A stretch of 64,000 nucleotides of DNA from Corynebacterium lubricantis DSM 45231. GTDB taxonomy: Bacteria; Actinomycetota; Actinomycetes; Mycobacteriales; Mycobacteriaceae. Below, in pieces: positions 1-8,405 of this stretch. Below the pieces are notes generated by a model. That model was not told the origin of the DNA and ran no database searches. It worked only from the letters and a program-made list of their open reading frames with translations. Numbering within the stretch: the stretch's first letter is position 1; each line of letters starts with the position of its first letter. The translations under genes and the position numbers were made by a program. The stretch covers positions 62,001 through 126,000 of the forward strand of contig NZ_KB902237.1 in assembly GCF_000379425.1 (NCBI RefSeq). Reading direction: 5' to 3'.

Positions 1-1
1 C

Positions 2-436
2 GAGGCCCCGGTGAACCTGGCGTATTCTCAGCGCAACCGTTCCGCTGCGATCCGCATCCCGGTCACCGGCGATTCCCCGAAGGCCAAGCGCCTCGAGTTC
101 CGCGCCCCAGACCCATCTGGTAACCCCTACCTCGGGTTTACCGCCCAGATGATGGCGGGCCTCGACGGGATCAAGCACCGCATCGACCCCGGCGAGGCCG
201 TGGACAAGGACCTCTACGAGCTCGAGGTCCAGGAGGAGTACGACGTTCCGAAGGTGCCCCACTCCCTCGAGGAATCCCTCAAGGCCCTCGAAGGCGACAA
301 CGACTTCCTCACCGAAGGCAACGTGTTCACCAAGGACCTGATCGAGACCTACATCAAGTACAAGTTTGACAACGAGATCATGCCATTACGACAGGGTCCC
401 ACACCGAAGGAATTCGAGCTGTACTACAACGTCTAA
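2..436 (+). CDS. glnA: Glutamine synthetase type I, C-terminal part (5' end outside window)
   Basis: This is the last 144 residues of a GlnA-type glutamine synthetase, which makes glutamine from glutamate, ammonia and ATP in the cytoplasm. The reading frame is open to the left edge. Seen: the RSAAIRIP and [15 protein letters not shown] stretches of the active-site half, and [10 protein letters not shown]. The tyrosine in LYEL lies where the GSI-beta adenylylation tyrosine is found, so control by GlnE adenylyltransferase is likely (inference from the family). The final KEFELYYNV is a normal GSI C-terminus. I saw no clear terminator hairpin in the 89 bases before the next gene. Confidence 0.96.
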   Translation, partial: EAPVNLAYSQRNRSAAIRIPVTGDSPKAKRLEFRAPDPSGNPYLGFTAQMMAGLDGIKHRIDPGEAVDKDLYELEVQEEYDVPKVPHSLEESLKALEGDNDFLTEGNVFTKDLIETYIKYKFDNEIMPLRQGPTPKEFELYYNV

Positions 437-463
437 AGTCCGGAATTTGTGAATAAAAAGAGG

Positions 464-472
464 TTATCCACA
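464..472 (+). promoter_or_regulatory. Consensus DnaA box
   Basis: TTATCCACA, a perfect match to the 9-bp DnaA box, lies in the short gap between glnA and the DUF222/HNH gene. A single box may bind DnaA weakly or not at all; no origin-like cluster surrounds it. Confidence 0.4.
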
Positions 473-512
473 GTCGCTTGACGACGATCGCCTGCGCCGA
501 ACCCGCGTGCCC

Positions 513-518
513 TAGACT
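513..518 (+). promoter_or_regulatory. -10 element for a leaderless DUF222/HNH transcript
   Basis: TAGACT ends seven bases before the ATG at 526, and no Shine-Dalgarno sequence precedes that ATG. This is the spacing expected if transcription starts on the A of the start codon. Confidence 0.6.
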
Positions 519-525
519 CCGGGAC

Positions 526-1587
526 ATGAACCTTCTGGAGACGCAGGCACAACTGGCCGCCCGAGCAATGGAAATGCTCGAGGCGGCCAGTGGCCTGTCC
601 GTTTCCGAACTCTGCCAGCTGGGTTTCGATCACCCCGCGGCCAAGAACTACGTCGAGCTGAGCAGCGTCTACTTCGGGCCCACCAAGTCTCGACGCAAAC
701 AGGCCGATGCCCGGGCTGCCGCCATTAAGAACGGACACACTCTCAATACCCTCGAGCTCATTGAGAAACACGTCAAACGCCTCGACGATGCCACGAAGGC
801 CTGGGGGCTGCGTCGGCTGCTCTGTCGTCGTGAAGCGGACTACCATGCGCTCAACCGCTTCGCCCGCGAGGAAGTCGAACGTCTCAACGGGCCGAGCGAA
901 TCGGCGCCCGCGCGCACTGCGGTGTCGTACTCGAACCCGTCGGACACGCTCGACCGGACGCTGCACCTCACCGGGCCGGAGGCACGCGTGGCCAACCTCT
1001 TCGACCGGGCCCGCGAGCTCGCCGAAGCACTGGACGTTGAACTAGCGGAGGCCATGTTCACCTTATTTGAGGAGGGTACCGGCGGGACTGCGACCTATAC
1101 CCCGAAGGTGATCGTGCGGCTGGAGGACTATGTCGCAATCCTGAATGGGGACGGCGACGACGTCGAGCTGGCCGTGACCAACGGAGCGCGGATGACCGGT
1201 GCCGAATATATGCAGTCGCGGTTCACGGACTATTTCGAATGCGTGTTGATTGATCCGGTCCGTGGGCCGATCAGCCTCGGCACCGGGGTGAGGTTTGCTA
1301 CTCCGAAGCAACGCGGCATGATCGAGCCGGTGCATCCTGTGTGTGCCGAGCCGGGGTGTTGCCAGCCGGCTGATCTCAGCCAGATCAACCACAACATTCC
1401 CCATGGTCGGGACGGGCCGACGGATTTGTCGAACTTGACCTTATTGTGCAGGTATCACAATGGTGTTGCTGGCGATAAGGTGCGCTACAAAAATGTCAAC
1501 GGCGAAGGCCATCGGATTCGCCCGGACGGAACCCTCGAGCGCAACGAACACCCGACCGCCAAGCTGGGGGCGATGCGGATTATCTAA
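526..1587 (+). CDS. DUF222 (13E12 repeat) protein with C-terminal HNH nuclease domain
   Basis: A 353-residue protein of the actinobacterial DUF222/HNH family, found in many copies in corynebacterial and mycobacterial genomes and of unclear biological role. The helical N-terminal two thirds is the DUF222 region. Residues about 287-312 carry the HNH motif (NHNIPHGRDG, then LSNLTLLCRYHN), preceded by a CAEPGC cysteine pair that could bind zinc. The open frame extends upstream to a TTG at 478, but the ATG at 526 has a correctly spaced TAGACT -10 and was chosen. The family includes putative homing-type or repair nucleases; activity is not established here. It ends in a bidirectional terminator shared with proS. 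Confidence 0.85.
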   Translation: MNLLETQAQLAARAMEMLEAASGLSVSELCQLGFDHPAAKNYVELSSVYFGPTKSRRKQADARAAAIKNGHTLNTLELIEKHVKRLDDATKAWGLRRLLCRREADYHALNRFAREEVERLNGPSESAPARTAVSYSNPSDTLDRTLHLTGPEARVANLFDRARELAEALDVELAEAMFTLFEEGTGGTATYTPKVIVRLEDYVAILNGDGDDVELAVTNGARMTGAEYMQSRFTDYFECVLIDPVRGPISLGTGVRFATPKQRGMIEPVHPVCAEPGCCQPADLSQINHNIPHGRDGPTDLSNLTLLCRYHNGVAGDKVRYKNVNGEGHRIRPDGTLERNEHPTAKLGAMRII

Positions 1588-1620
1588 AAAGCCGGAACAC
1601 ATGATTGTGTTCCGGCTATA
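1588..1620. terminator. Bidirectional terminator between HNH gene and proS
   Basis: A perfect 12-bp stem (1590-1601 with 1606-1617) encloses a TGAT loop. The A-run on its left side gives a good U-tract for proS on the minus strand. It also sits directly after the HNH stop codon on the plus strand. Confidence 0.85.
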
Positions 1621-1629
1621 GGTGCGCGA

Positions 1630-3387
1630 CTATCCGCGGACGAGCTCCAGGACCTTCGCGGCAGCCTGATCGGCTGGGATCTCGAGGGTTTCGCCGCCGC
1701 GGATGCGAACCTCGACGATGCCGTCCTTGAAGGAGCGGCCGAGGATGACTGCGAATGGCATACCCAGGAGCTCGGCGTCCTTGAACTTTACGCCTGGGGA
1801 GACCTTCGGGCGATCGTCGAAAAGCACCTCGATTCCGGCCGCATCGAGCTCGGCGACGAGCTTGTCGCCAGCCTCGATCGCCGCGGCGTCCTTGTTCGCC
1901 ACCGCGACATGGACCTGGTACGGGGCGACCTCGACGGGCCAGACGAGGCCCTTCTCGTCGTGGCGCTGTTCCGCGATGACGGCCATCATGCGGGAGACGC
2001 CGATGCCGTAGGAACCCATGGTCGGCACGGCGCGCTTGCCGTTTTCGTCGAGGATTTGCACGTCCATCGCCTCGGTGTACTTGCGGCCCAGCTGGAAGAT
2101 GTGGCCCAGCTCGATGCCGCGGGCCAGCTCCAAGGTGCCGTTGCCGGATGGCGAAGGATCGCCTGGGTGGATCTCGGCGGCCTCGATGGTCTCATCGACA
2201 GTGAAATCGCGGCCTGCAACCAGGCCGACCACGTGGCGGTTCTTTTCATCAGCGCCGGTGATCCAGGACGAGCCCTCCACGACGCGCGGATCCGCGTAGA
2301 GCTTCACGCCGTTGGCTGCCAGACCACGCGGTCCGACATAGCCCTTGACCAGGAAGTCGGAGTTCGAAAAATCCTCGTCGGAAGCGAACTCGAAGGTCGC
2401 TGGAGACAGGGACGCCTCGAGGCGGTCCTCGTCGAGCTCGCGATCACCCGGGATGAGCACACCGGCGAACTGCGGGCCCTCCTCGTCGCCGTCGTCGATC
2501 TTGATCACCATGCACTTGAGCGTGTCGGAGGCGACGACCTCGCGGCCCTCGACCTGAACACCGGCCGCGTTTGCCCACGCGACCAAGGTCTCAATGGTCT
2601 CAGAGTCCGGGGTCTCATGGTCGATGGCCTCAGGCTGGCCCTCGATCGGGCGGGCTGGAGGGGCGACGGTGACCACGGCCTCGACGTTGGCGGCATAGTC
2701 GCCGGCGGTGGAGATCACGAAGGTGTCCTCGCCGGACTCGGAGTACGCCAGGAACTCCTCGGAGGCCGAACCACCCATGGCACCGGAGGTCGCCTTGCAG
2801 ATCTCGTAGCGCACACCGAAGCGGTCAAAGATGCGCTGGTAGGCACCGCGATGCTTCGCGTAGGACTCGTCGAGACCCGCATCCGACATGTCGAAGGAGT
2901 AGGAGTCCTTCATCACGAACTCGCGGCCGCGCAGGATCCCGGCGCGGGGACGTGCCTCGTCGCGGTACTTCGTCTGGATCTGGTACAGGGTGACCGGGAA
3001 CTCCTTGTACGAGGTGTACATATCCTTCACGGCATTAGCGAACATCTCCTCGTGCGTCGGGCCGAGCAGCATATCGGAGCCCTTGCGGTCCTTGAGGCGG
3101 AAGAGCTCGTCGCCGTATTCATTCCAGCGGTTGGTCTCCTCGTAGGGCTCGCGAGGCAGAAGCGCCGGGAAGAGCATCTCCTGGGCGCCGATGCCGTCCA
3201 TTTCGGTGCGGACAACGTCCTCGATCTTGCGCAGGGTACGCAGACCAAGGGGCAGCCAGGTATAAATGCCTGGTGCGGCGCGGCGGATGTAGCCGGCGCG
3301 GACGAGCAGCTTGTGGCTCGGAACTTCGGCGTCGGCGGGGTCTTCGCGCAGGGTGCGCAAGAAAAGCTCTGACAGGCGTGTGATCAT
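1630..3387 (-). CDS. proS: Prolyl-tRNA synthetase (bacterial type, with editing domain)
   Basis: A class II aminoacyl-tRNA synthetase that charges tRNA(Pro), 585 residues from the ATG at 3387. Seen: the N-terminal [11 protein letters not shown] start typical of bacterial ProS, motif 2 around [16 protein letters not shown], and motif 3 around [14 protein letters not shown] (near residue 460). Between them, roughly residues 225-410, lies the YbaK-like insertion that hydrolyses mischarged Ala-tRNA(Pro). The open frame runs upstream to 3633, but the extension overlaps yaaA and has no family match. A TACGAT -10 seven bases upstream suggests a leaderless mRNA. Confidence 0.97.
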   Translation of the reverse strand: MITRLSELFLRTLREDPADAEVPSHKLLVRAGYIRRAAPGIYTWLPLGLRTLRKIEDVVRTEMDGIGAQEMLFPALLPREPYEETNRWNEYGDELFRLKDRKGSDMLLGPTHEEMFANAVKDMYTSYKEFPVTLYQIQTKYRDEARPRAGILRGREFVMKDSYSFDMSDAGLDESYAKHRGAYQRIFDRFGVRYEICKATSGAMGGSASEEFLAYSESGEDTFVISTAGDYAANVEAVVTVAPPARPIEGQPEAIDHETPDSETIETLVAWANAAGVQVEGREVVASDTLKCMVIKIDDGDEEGPQFAGVLIPGDRELDEDRLEASLSPATFEFASDEDFSNSDFLVKGYVGPRGLAANGVKLYADPRVVEGSSWITGADEKNRHVVGLVAGRDFTVDETIEAAEIHPGDPSPSGNGTLELARGIELGHIFQLGRKYTEAMDVQILDENGKRAVPTMGSYGIGVSRMMAVIAEQRHDEKGLVWPVEVAPYQVHVAVANKDAAAIEAGDKLVAELDAAGIEVLFDDRPKVSPGVKFKDAELLGMPFAVILGRSFKDGIVEVRIRGGETLEIPADQAAAKVLELVRG

Positions 3388-3394
3388 GCGACAT

Positions 3395-3411
3395 ATCGTA
3401 CCCGGTACCCT
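3395..3411. promoter_or_regulatory. Abutting divergent -10 elements for proS and yaaA
   Basis: On the minus strand TACGAT (3400-3395) ends seven bases before the proS ATG. On the plus strand TACCCT (3406-3411) ends seven bases before the yaaA ATG. The hexamers are only five bases apart, and neither gene has a Shine-Dalgarno sequence, so both mRNAs are probably leaderless and the two promoters should exclude each other. Confidence 0.6.
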
Positions 3412-3418
3412 TATGTGC

Positions 3419-4138
3419 ATGCTTATAGTGTTGCCTCCTTCCGAAACCAAGGCCTCCGGTGGCGAAAACGACCCCATCGATGTCTCGTTTCCGGCCCTCA
3501 ATCCGGTCCGGGAGGAGATCGCCGACGATCTCGCAGCACTAACTATCGACGAGCAACTCCCCTTGCTCAAGATCTCCGAAAACCTCCGCGGCGAGGCCGA
3601 AGCCAACCTCGAGCTGCGCACCGCGCCCGTCATGCCGGCGATCTTTCGGTATACGGGGGTCCTCTACGATGCGCTTGATCCAGCATCGCTTCACGACGAT
3701 CACCTCTCGCGGCTGGCCATCGGCTCGGCATTGTTTGGCGTTGTCCGCGCTTATGACATGATCCCGAAGTATCGCCTCTCGGGTGGGACGAAGTTACCGC
3801 GTCGCGACGGCACACTGCCCACCTTGAAGGCCCGCTGGGGTACTTCGATCACCGAGGCCCTAGAGGGAACGGGAGAGTTTCTCGTCGATATGCGCTCTGG
3901 CACCTACCAGCAGCTGGGCCGGGTGAAGTCGGCGATGACGGTACGTGTGGAGTCGGTGCAGCCGGATGGTTCGCGCAAGGTGGTCAGCCACTTCAATAAG
4001 CACTACAAGGGTGAGCTGGCCCGGGTGCTGGCGTCGTCGTCACGCGATGCAAACAATATCGAAACCGTCGCCGATATTGCTGAAAGTGCCGGGATGAATA
4101 TCGAGGTAAAGGGCCAAGAACTCACCCTCGTGGTGTGA
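3419..4138 (+). CDS. yaaA: YaaA/UPF0246 family peroxide-stress protein
   Basis: A 239-residue member of the YaaA family, recognised from its diagnostic start [12 protein letters not shown] and from the internal [11 protein letters not shown] and [12 protein letters not shown] blocks. In E. coli, YaaA lowers free iron and limits Fenton damage during hydrogen peroxide stress; structural work on the family shows a DNA-binding-like fold. The start at 3419 was preferred over the in-frame ATG at 3413 and the long upstream extension because of the family N-terminus and the -10 spacing. It diverges from proS with only 31 bases between the start codons. Confidence 0.88.
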   Translation: MLIVLPPSETKASGGENDPIDVSFPALNPVREEIADDLAALTIDEQLPLLKISENLRGEAEANLELRTAPVMPAIFRYTGVLYDALDPASLHDDHLSRLAIGSALFGVVRAYDMIPKYRLSGGTKLPRRDGTLPTLKARWGTSITEALEGTGEFLVDMRSGTYQQLGRVKSAMTVRVESVQPDGSRKVVSHFNKHYKGELARVLASSSRDANNIETVADIAESAGMNIEVKGQELTLVV

Positions 4139-4159
4139 GTTATCAATTTATCAATCGCG

Positions 4160-4165
4160 TAGCAT
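4160..4165 (+). promoter_or_regulatory. -10 element for leaderless AAA ATPase gene
   Basis: TAGCAT ends seven bases before the ATG at 4173. It contains the alternative in-frame ATG at 4164, so it argues for the later start. Confidence 0.5.
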
Positions 4166-4172
4166 GGTGGGC

Positions 4173-5294
4173 ATGCGCAACCCGTTTCGCCCCACATTCG
4201 GCGCCAGCCCCAAAGTCTGGGCCGGGCGCCACACTGTTCTCGACGAGTTCTCCACGGCGCTTGGCTCGGGACCTGGCCACCCGCACCGCTCGATCATCAT
4301 TTCGGGCTCACGCGGCATCGGCAAGACGGTGCTGCTGACCGAACTGGAGGACAAGGCGCGCGCCCAGGGATGGGTGGTGATCCGCGCCTCGGGCCGGCAA
4401 GGCATGGCGGAGACGCTGACGCAGTCGACGATCCCGGAGGTCATTGAGAGCCTCGAGCCGACCCCGCAGCGCAAAATCACCGGGGTCAGCGTCGCCGGCC
4501 TGGGAAGTGTGCGCAGCGATCTCACCGAGGAAAAGCCCGTTGTCCCCCGGCTTGTTACCCGCCTGCACCAGCTGCTGGGCAAGCTGCACGGTACGGGGGT
4601 GCTGATCACCATCGATGAGATCCAAGACTCCGACCCGAATGATCTCACCGAGATCGCCGTGGCCTACCAGGATCTCGTGCGCGACGACGCGGAGGTCGCC
4701 CTTGCCATGGCCGGGCTGACCCAGGGTGTCAATCAGCTACTCAATCTGCCTGGTGCGACCTTCCTGCGCCGCGCGCGGCACTACGAGCTAGGGCCGCTGA
4801 CCATCGACGATGCCATCGCCACGCTCACCGATACCGCGGCGGATGCCGGCAAACCGTTTACCCCGGGTGCCGCCGAGTATGCCGGTGAGCTCACTCAGGG
4901 CTACCCGTACCTCGTGCAGCTGATTGGCTATCTCGCATGGAACCGCGCGGGCGACAAGGAGATCACGCGGGCGGATGTGTCGTCGATAAGCGAAGAGGCG
5001 ATTGACACCCTGGGACGTCAAGTCCACCACCCCTCGCTGCGCGCCGTGCCGCCCAGGCAGCGCGAATACCTCGACGCGATGGCGCACATTCAATCGCAGA
5101 CGGGGCGTCCGAGCGTATCGACGACCGACCTGACCACCGCGCTGGGGCGACCGGTCACGGCCCTGTCGGATACCCGGGGCAAACTCATCGACCGGGACTT
5201 GATCGTCCCGGCCGGTTGGGGTGAGGTGGAATTCGCGCAGCCGTACCTCGGCGACTATCTGCGGCGCGAGCAGGGTCCCACTCGGGTGAGCTAG
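4173..5294 (+). CDS. AAA-type ATPase of unknown role
   Basis: A 373-residue P-loop ATPase with Walker A GSRGIGKT at residues 45-52 and Walker B VLITIDEIQD at about 143-152. An ATPase core is followed by a helical lid (about 200-270) and a winged-helix-like C-terminal region ending in a predicted DNA- or protein-binding fold (LIDRDLIVPAGWGEVEFAQP). The architecture resembles the Orc1/Cdc6-like AAA_16 group of single-protein ATPases, whose substrates are mostly unknown. No partner gene adjoins it. It carries one copy of the recurring TCGTCGATAAG word (4980-4990), there read as S-S-I-S with a rare ATA codon. Its stop overlaps the convergent dctM stop by four bases. Confidence 0.8.
   Translation: MRNPFRPTFGASPKVWAGRHTVLDEFSTALGSGPGHPHRSIIISGSRGIGKTVLLTELEDKARAQGWVVIRASGRQGMAETLTQSTIPEVIESLEPTPQRKITGVSVAGLGSVRSDLTEEKPVVPRLVTRLHQLLGKLHGTGVLITIDEIQDSDPNDLTEIAVAYQDLVRDDAEVALAMAGLTQGVNQLLNLPGATFLRRARHYELGPLTIDDAIATLTDTAADAGKPFTPGAAEYAGELTQGYPYLVQLIGYLAWNRAGDKEITRADVSSISEEAIDTLGRQVHHPSLRAVPPRQREYLDAMAHIQSQTGRPSVSTTDLTTALGRPVTALSDTRGKLIDRDLIVPAGWGEVEFAQPYLGDYLRREQGPTRVS
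4980..4990 (+). repeat. TCGTCGATAAG word, member of a ten-copy dispersed motif
   Basis: This copy encodes Ser-Ser-Ile-Ser in the AAA ATPase using a rare ATA codon. Other exact copies: 9295-9305, 20201-20211, 22895-22905, 36380-36390, 44748-44758 and 54851-54861 in the same orientation; 8835-8845, 15377-15387 and 49298-49308 in the complement. Eight of ten are followed by C at base 12. A near copy lies at 51383-51393. Confidence 0.8.
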
Positions 5295-6613
5295 CCGCCT
5301 GCCGGGGTCATGAGCCCCAGGGTGGTCGGCAGCCAGATCGAGATCTGTGGAACGAAGACGACCACGAAGAGGGCGGCGATCAGTGCCAGGAGGAACGGCC
5401 AGAGCCTTGCGATCACCGGCTCGATGCGCAGGCCGGCGACTTGGGCGCCGACGAAGAGGACGTTGCCGACAGGTGGGGTGATCACACCGAGCGACAGGTT
5501 CATCACGACCATGGCACCGAAGTGCACCGGATCGACGCCGAGTTCGGTGACGATGGGCAGGAAGATCGGCACGAAGATCAAGATCGCTGGAGTCGGGTCC
5601 ATGAAGGTACCGATCAGCAGCAGGATGATCATGATGATGAACAGGATGACGACCTTGTTATCGGAGACCGACAGCAGGCCCTGAGCGATGAGATCCGGGA
5701 TGCCAGCGAAGGCCATCACCCAGGACAGTGCCGACGAGGCCGCGACGAGCATCATGACGATACACGTGGTCCGGGTCGCCGAGAGGAGTACCTGTGGTAG
5801 GTCCTTGAACTTCAGTTCCTTGTAAACGAAGCCGAGGACAAGGCAGTAGATCACGGCAATGGCCGCGGACTCTGTCGGGGTGAACCAGCCCATCAGGATA
5901 CCGCCGACGACGATGACAATCATCAATAGCGAGGGCACCGCACGCCAGAGCACGATGAGTGACTGCGAAAACGTCGGGAATTCGGTTTGGCGCTTGTAGT
6001 TTTCCTTGCGCGCGAGCCACACACCGATGATGAGCACGGCGAGCAACCAGATTAAGCCCGGGCCGACACCCGCCATAAACAGCGCCGCGATCGAGGTCGA
6101 GGAGACCAGCGAGTAGACGATGAAGGTATTCGATGGTGGCAGCAGCATGCCGGCCGGTGCCGAGGCCACGTTCACGGCCGCGGCGAATGGGCGGGAGTAG
6201 CCCTCTTTGCGCATCTGCGGCATCATGATCGTGCCGATGGCGGAGGCAGCAGCGACGGCAGCACCGGAGACCGAGCCGAAGAGACCGTTTGCGACGACGT
6301 TGGTCTGAACCATCGAGGCAGGAAGCCTGCCGACGAGTACCTTGGCGGCGTCGATGAGTCTGCCGGCGATACCGCCGGAGTTCATGAGCACACCGGCGAG
6401 AACAAAGAATGGGATGGCCAGCAGTGTGAATGAGTTGGCGCCGGTAAACATGCGCTGGGTCACTGCGGCGGCGGCGTTCTCAAAGCCGAGTACGGCTGCG
6501 GCCGCGAGCAGCGAGGGCACGCCGATAGCCACGGCGATGGGGACGGAGGCGGCGATCAGGAAGACCACGCCCACCAGAAGAATAATTGCTGCAACAGCTG
6601 CGGGGGTCAACAT
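5291..6613 (-). CDS. dctM: TRAP transporter large permease subunit DctM
   Basis: A 440-residue polytopic membrane protein, the 12-TM-type ion-coupled translocation subunit of a tripartite ATP-independent periplasmic transporter. Seen: an almost uniformly hydrophobic profile, and the family signatures FFVLAGVLMNSGGIAGR and GSVSGAAVAAASAIGTIM near the middle of the first half, with NPPFxG-like LSLGVITPPVGNVLFVG near the end. Its ATG overlaps the dctQ stop by one base (TAATG), so translation is coupled. It is the distal gene of dctPQM. Confidence 0.95.
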   Translation of the reverse strand: MLTPAAVAAIILLVGVVFLIAASVPIAVAIGVPSLLAAAAVLGFENAAAAVTQRMFTGANSFTLLAIPFFVLAGVLMNSGGIAGRLIDAAKVLVGRLPASMVQTNVVANGLFGSVSGAAVAAASAIGTIMMPQMRKEGYSRPFAAAVNVASAPAGMLLPPSNTFIVYSLVSSTSIAALFMAGVGPGLIWLLAVLIIGVWLARKENYKRQTEFPTFSQSLIVLWRAVPSLLMIVIVVGGILMGWFTPTESAAIAVIYCLVLGFVYKELKFKDLPQVLLSATRTTCIVMMLVAASSALSWVMAFAGIPDLIAQGLLSVSDNKVVILFIIMIILLLIGTFMDPTPAILIFVPIFLPIVTELGVDPVHFGAMVVMNLSLGVITPPVGNVLFVGAQVAGLRIEPVIARLWPFLLALIAALFVVVFVPQISIWLPTTLGLMTPAGG

Positions 6614-7197
6614 TAGTTGCTTCCTCCCTTCTCAGTAGGGGCGACGGGCGGAGCCTCAATCACGGTTGTCGTGTCGGGTTTATCGGACTCGCGGGGCTCG
6701 TCGGGATCTTCTATTTCTGGGTACGGTTCGGCCTTTCCGGTGACCACCTCGTAGATGTCGATGATGCTGAAGATCGCGATGAACACACCACTGAGAGGAA
6801 TCACGACATAGACCCATCCGATGGTGAAAGGCAGTGCGGTGAGGTTTTGATGCCAGGCCGTCGAGGCCGCCAAAATGCCACCCCAGATCATGCCGAAGGT
6901 GGCGAAGAAGAGGATGACGAGCTGAACGAAGACCTGCATCCCCACTTGACCCTTGTAGGGCAGCTTGCGGGCGAGGAAGTCGACGGCGATATGGCCGCGC
7001 TCGCCGAACAGGAATGCGGAGCCCAGAAATGTCAGCCACACAAACAGGATCTTGGCAAGCTCCTCAGACCACGTCGACGGGGCATTGAAGACCTGCCGGG
7101 AGGTGACCTGCCAGGTAGTGGTGGCCACCAGCAGGACGAAGAGAATGATCGAAATGACGGCGAGCAGCCGCATCAGGATGTGCTTAAACATTGTCAT
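6613..7197 (-). CDS. dctQ: TRAP transporter small permease subunit DctQ
   Basis: A 194-residue membrane protein with four predicted transmembrane helices (about 10-32, 47-66, 88-110 and 128-150) and a hydrophilic, proline- and acid-rich C-terminal tail. The WSEELAKILFVWLTFLGSA block is the family hallmark. DctQ joins DctM to form the membrane complex that accepts ligand from DctP. Its start overlaps the dctP stop by four bases (ATGA). The charged tail of about 40 residues is longer than in many DctQ proteins. Confidence 0.93.
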   Translation of the reverse strand: MTMFKHILMRLLAVISIILFVLLVATTTWQVTSRQVFNAPSTWSEELAKILFVWLTFLGSAFLFGERGHIAVDFLARKLPYKGQVGMQVFVQLVILFFATFGMIWGGILAASTAWHQNLTALPFTIGWVYVVIPLSGVFIAIFSIIDIYEVVTGKAEPYPEIEDPDEPRESDKPDTTTVIEAPPVAPTEKGGSN

Positions 7198-8243
7198 GAT
7201 TGATCACCAGTCTCGGCCGGGTCGGTTGCGCGGATGTCGTCGAAAAGCGTGTTCTGGAAATCGGTGGTGAGGAATTCCTCGCGAATCGGCGCGAGGGCCT
7301 CTTTGAACGCGTCCGCGTCGACATCGGTGAAGGTGGCGCCGGACGACTCAGCGTCGGCGATGGCCTCCTCGGTCTCCACGGCCCACAGCTCGGTGTGCTC
7401 CGTCATGGCCTTATCCCACTCTTCGTCGAAGATGGCGCGGTCGGTTTCGCTCATGGCGTCGCGCAGGTCGGAGCGCATGATCATGTAGTCGAGACCGACG
7501 AGGTGCTCGGTGCGGCTGAAGTATGGGGCCACCTCGCTGTGCTTCTGGGTGACGTAGGAAACCTCGTTGTTCTCTGCTCCGTCGAGCACACCGGACTGAA
7601 TGGCGGTGTAGACCTCGCCATACGACAGCGGAGTCGCGGAAGCGCCCATCAGCTGGACCATGCGGATGTGCATGTCGGATTCCTGGACGCGGATCTTCTC
7701 GCCGGCCAGATCCGCAGGGACAGTGACGGGGCCATCTTTGGTGTACACGCTGCGGGTGCCCTGCGTGAACCCGCCGATGACGGTGATGTTGTCGCGGTCC
7801 TCGAGGGAGGAAAAGAGCGGCTCCATCAGCTCCTGGTCCCGGATGGTCTCCATTTGGTGCTCGATCGACCCGAAGGTGGTCGGCATGTTGAGCACCTGGA
7901 AGTCCTTATTCAGGTTCTCCAGCTGGGTACCGGAGACGATCGCCATCTCAATGGCGCCAGAGGAGATGAATTGCACGACCTCCTGCTGCGAGCCGAGCTG
8001 CTCGTTGGGGAAGATCTCGATGGCCCAGCGACCGTCGGTGCGTTCTTCAAAGCGCTGGGCGAAGTTATCCAGCGCAATATACGACGGGTGGGATTCGGTC
8101 TGGTTCAGCGCGAGTTTGACGTATGTCGTCTGGTCTTCTGCGCCTACGGTGTCCAGGTTGAGCCCGCCCAGGTTTGCGCACGATGTCACAGAGAGGCCGA
8201 GGGCAAGGCTCAAACCGGATGCTATGAGGGTTTTACGTTTCAT
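7194..8243 (-). CDS. dctP: TRAP transporter solute-binding lipoprotein DctP
   Basis: A 349-residue extracytoplasmic solute receptor. The N-terminus is a lipoprotein signal (MKRKTLIASGLSLALGLS, then a VTSC lipobox), fitting a Gram-positive that tethers its receptors. DctP-family blocks are present: EIFPNEQLGSQQEVVQFI, and SYGEVYTAIQSGVLDGAENN with the conserved ligand-carboxylate arginine region (KIRVQES) before it. Ligands of this family are C4-dicarboxylates, keto-gulonate or other organic acids; sequence alone does not say which. The ATG at 8243 was chosen over 8291 because of the signal peptide and a GGAG eight bases upstream. No catabolic gene adjoins the operon. Confidence 0.93.
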   Translation of the reverse strand: MKRKTLIASGLSLALGLSVTSCANLGGLNLDTVGAEDQTTYVKLALNQTESHPSYIALDNFAQRFEERTDGRWAIEIFPNEQLGSQQEVVQFISSGAIEMAIVSGTQLENLNKDFQVLNMPTTFGSIEHQMETIRDQELMEPLFSSLEDRDNITVIGGFTQGTRSVYTKDGPVTVPADLAGEKIRVQESDMHIRMVQLMGASATPLSYGEVYTAIQSGVLDGAENNEVSYVTQKHSEVAPYFSRTEHLVGLDYMIMRSDLRDAMSETDRAIFDEEWDKAMTEHTELWAVETEEAIADAESSGATFTDVDADAFKEALAPIREEFLTTDFQNTLFDDIRATDPAETGDQS

Positions 8244-8300
8244 AGGGCACTCCGGGGTCGATGTATAAAGATTATCTTTACATGTGACCATTTTTTGAGC

Positions 8301-8314
8301 GTGATCACAATCAC
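8301..8314. promoter_or_regulatory. GlxR/CRP-like operator upstream of dctPQM
   Basis: GTGATCACAATCAC fits GTGA-N6-TCAC, the core of the CRP/GlxR palindrome, 58 bases upstream of dctP. In corynebacteria the CRP homologue GlxR controls many carbon-source transport genes, so cAMP-responsive control of this transporter is plausible. The 8244-8405 gap otherwise shows no gene. Confidence 0.5.
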
Positions 8315-8405
8315 CTACCCAGGTGCCCTATACCTCACCGCCAGCGTTTACCCAGCCAGCTGTAGGATTCTTCGCAGCGCATTAATAACTAGTCACCTAC
8401 CCCTT

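Noticed and set aside
1909..3372. Long 487-residue frame antisense to proS
   Set aside because: Long antisense frames are expected in GC-rich genes; its sequence has no recognisable domain and mirrors proS codon structure.
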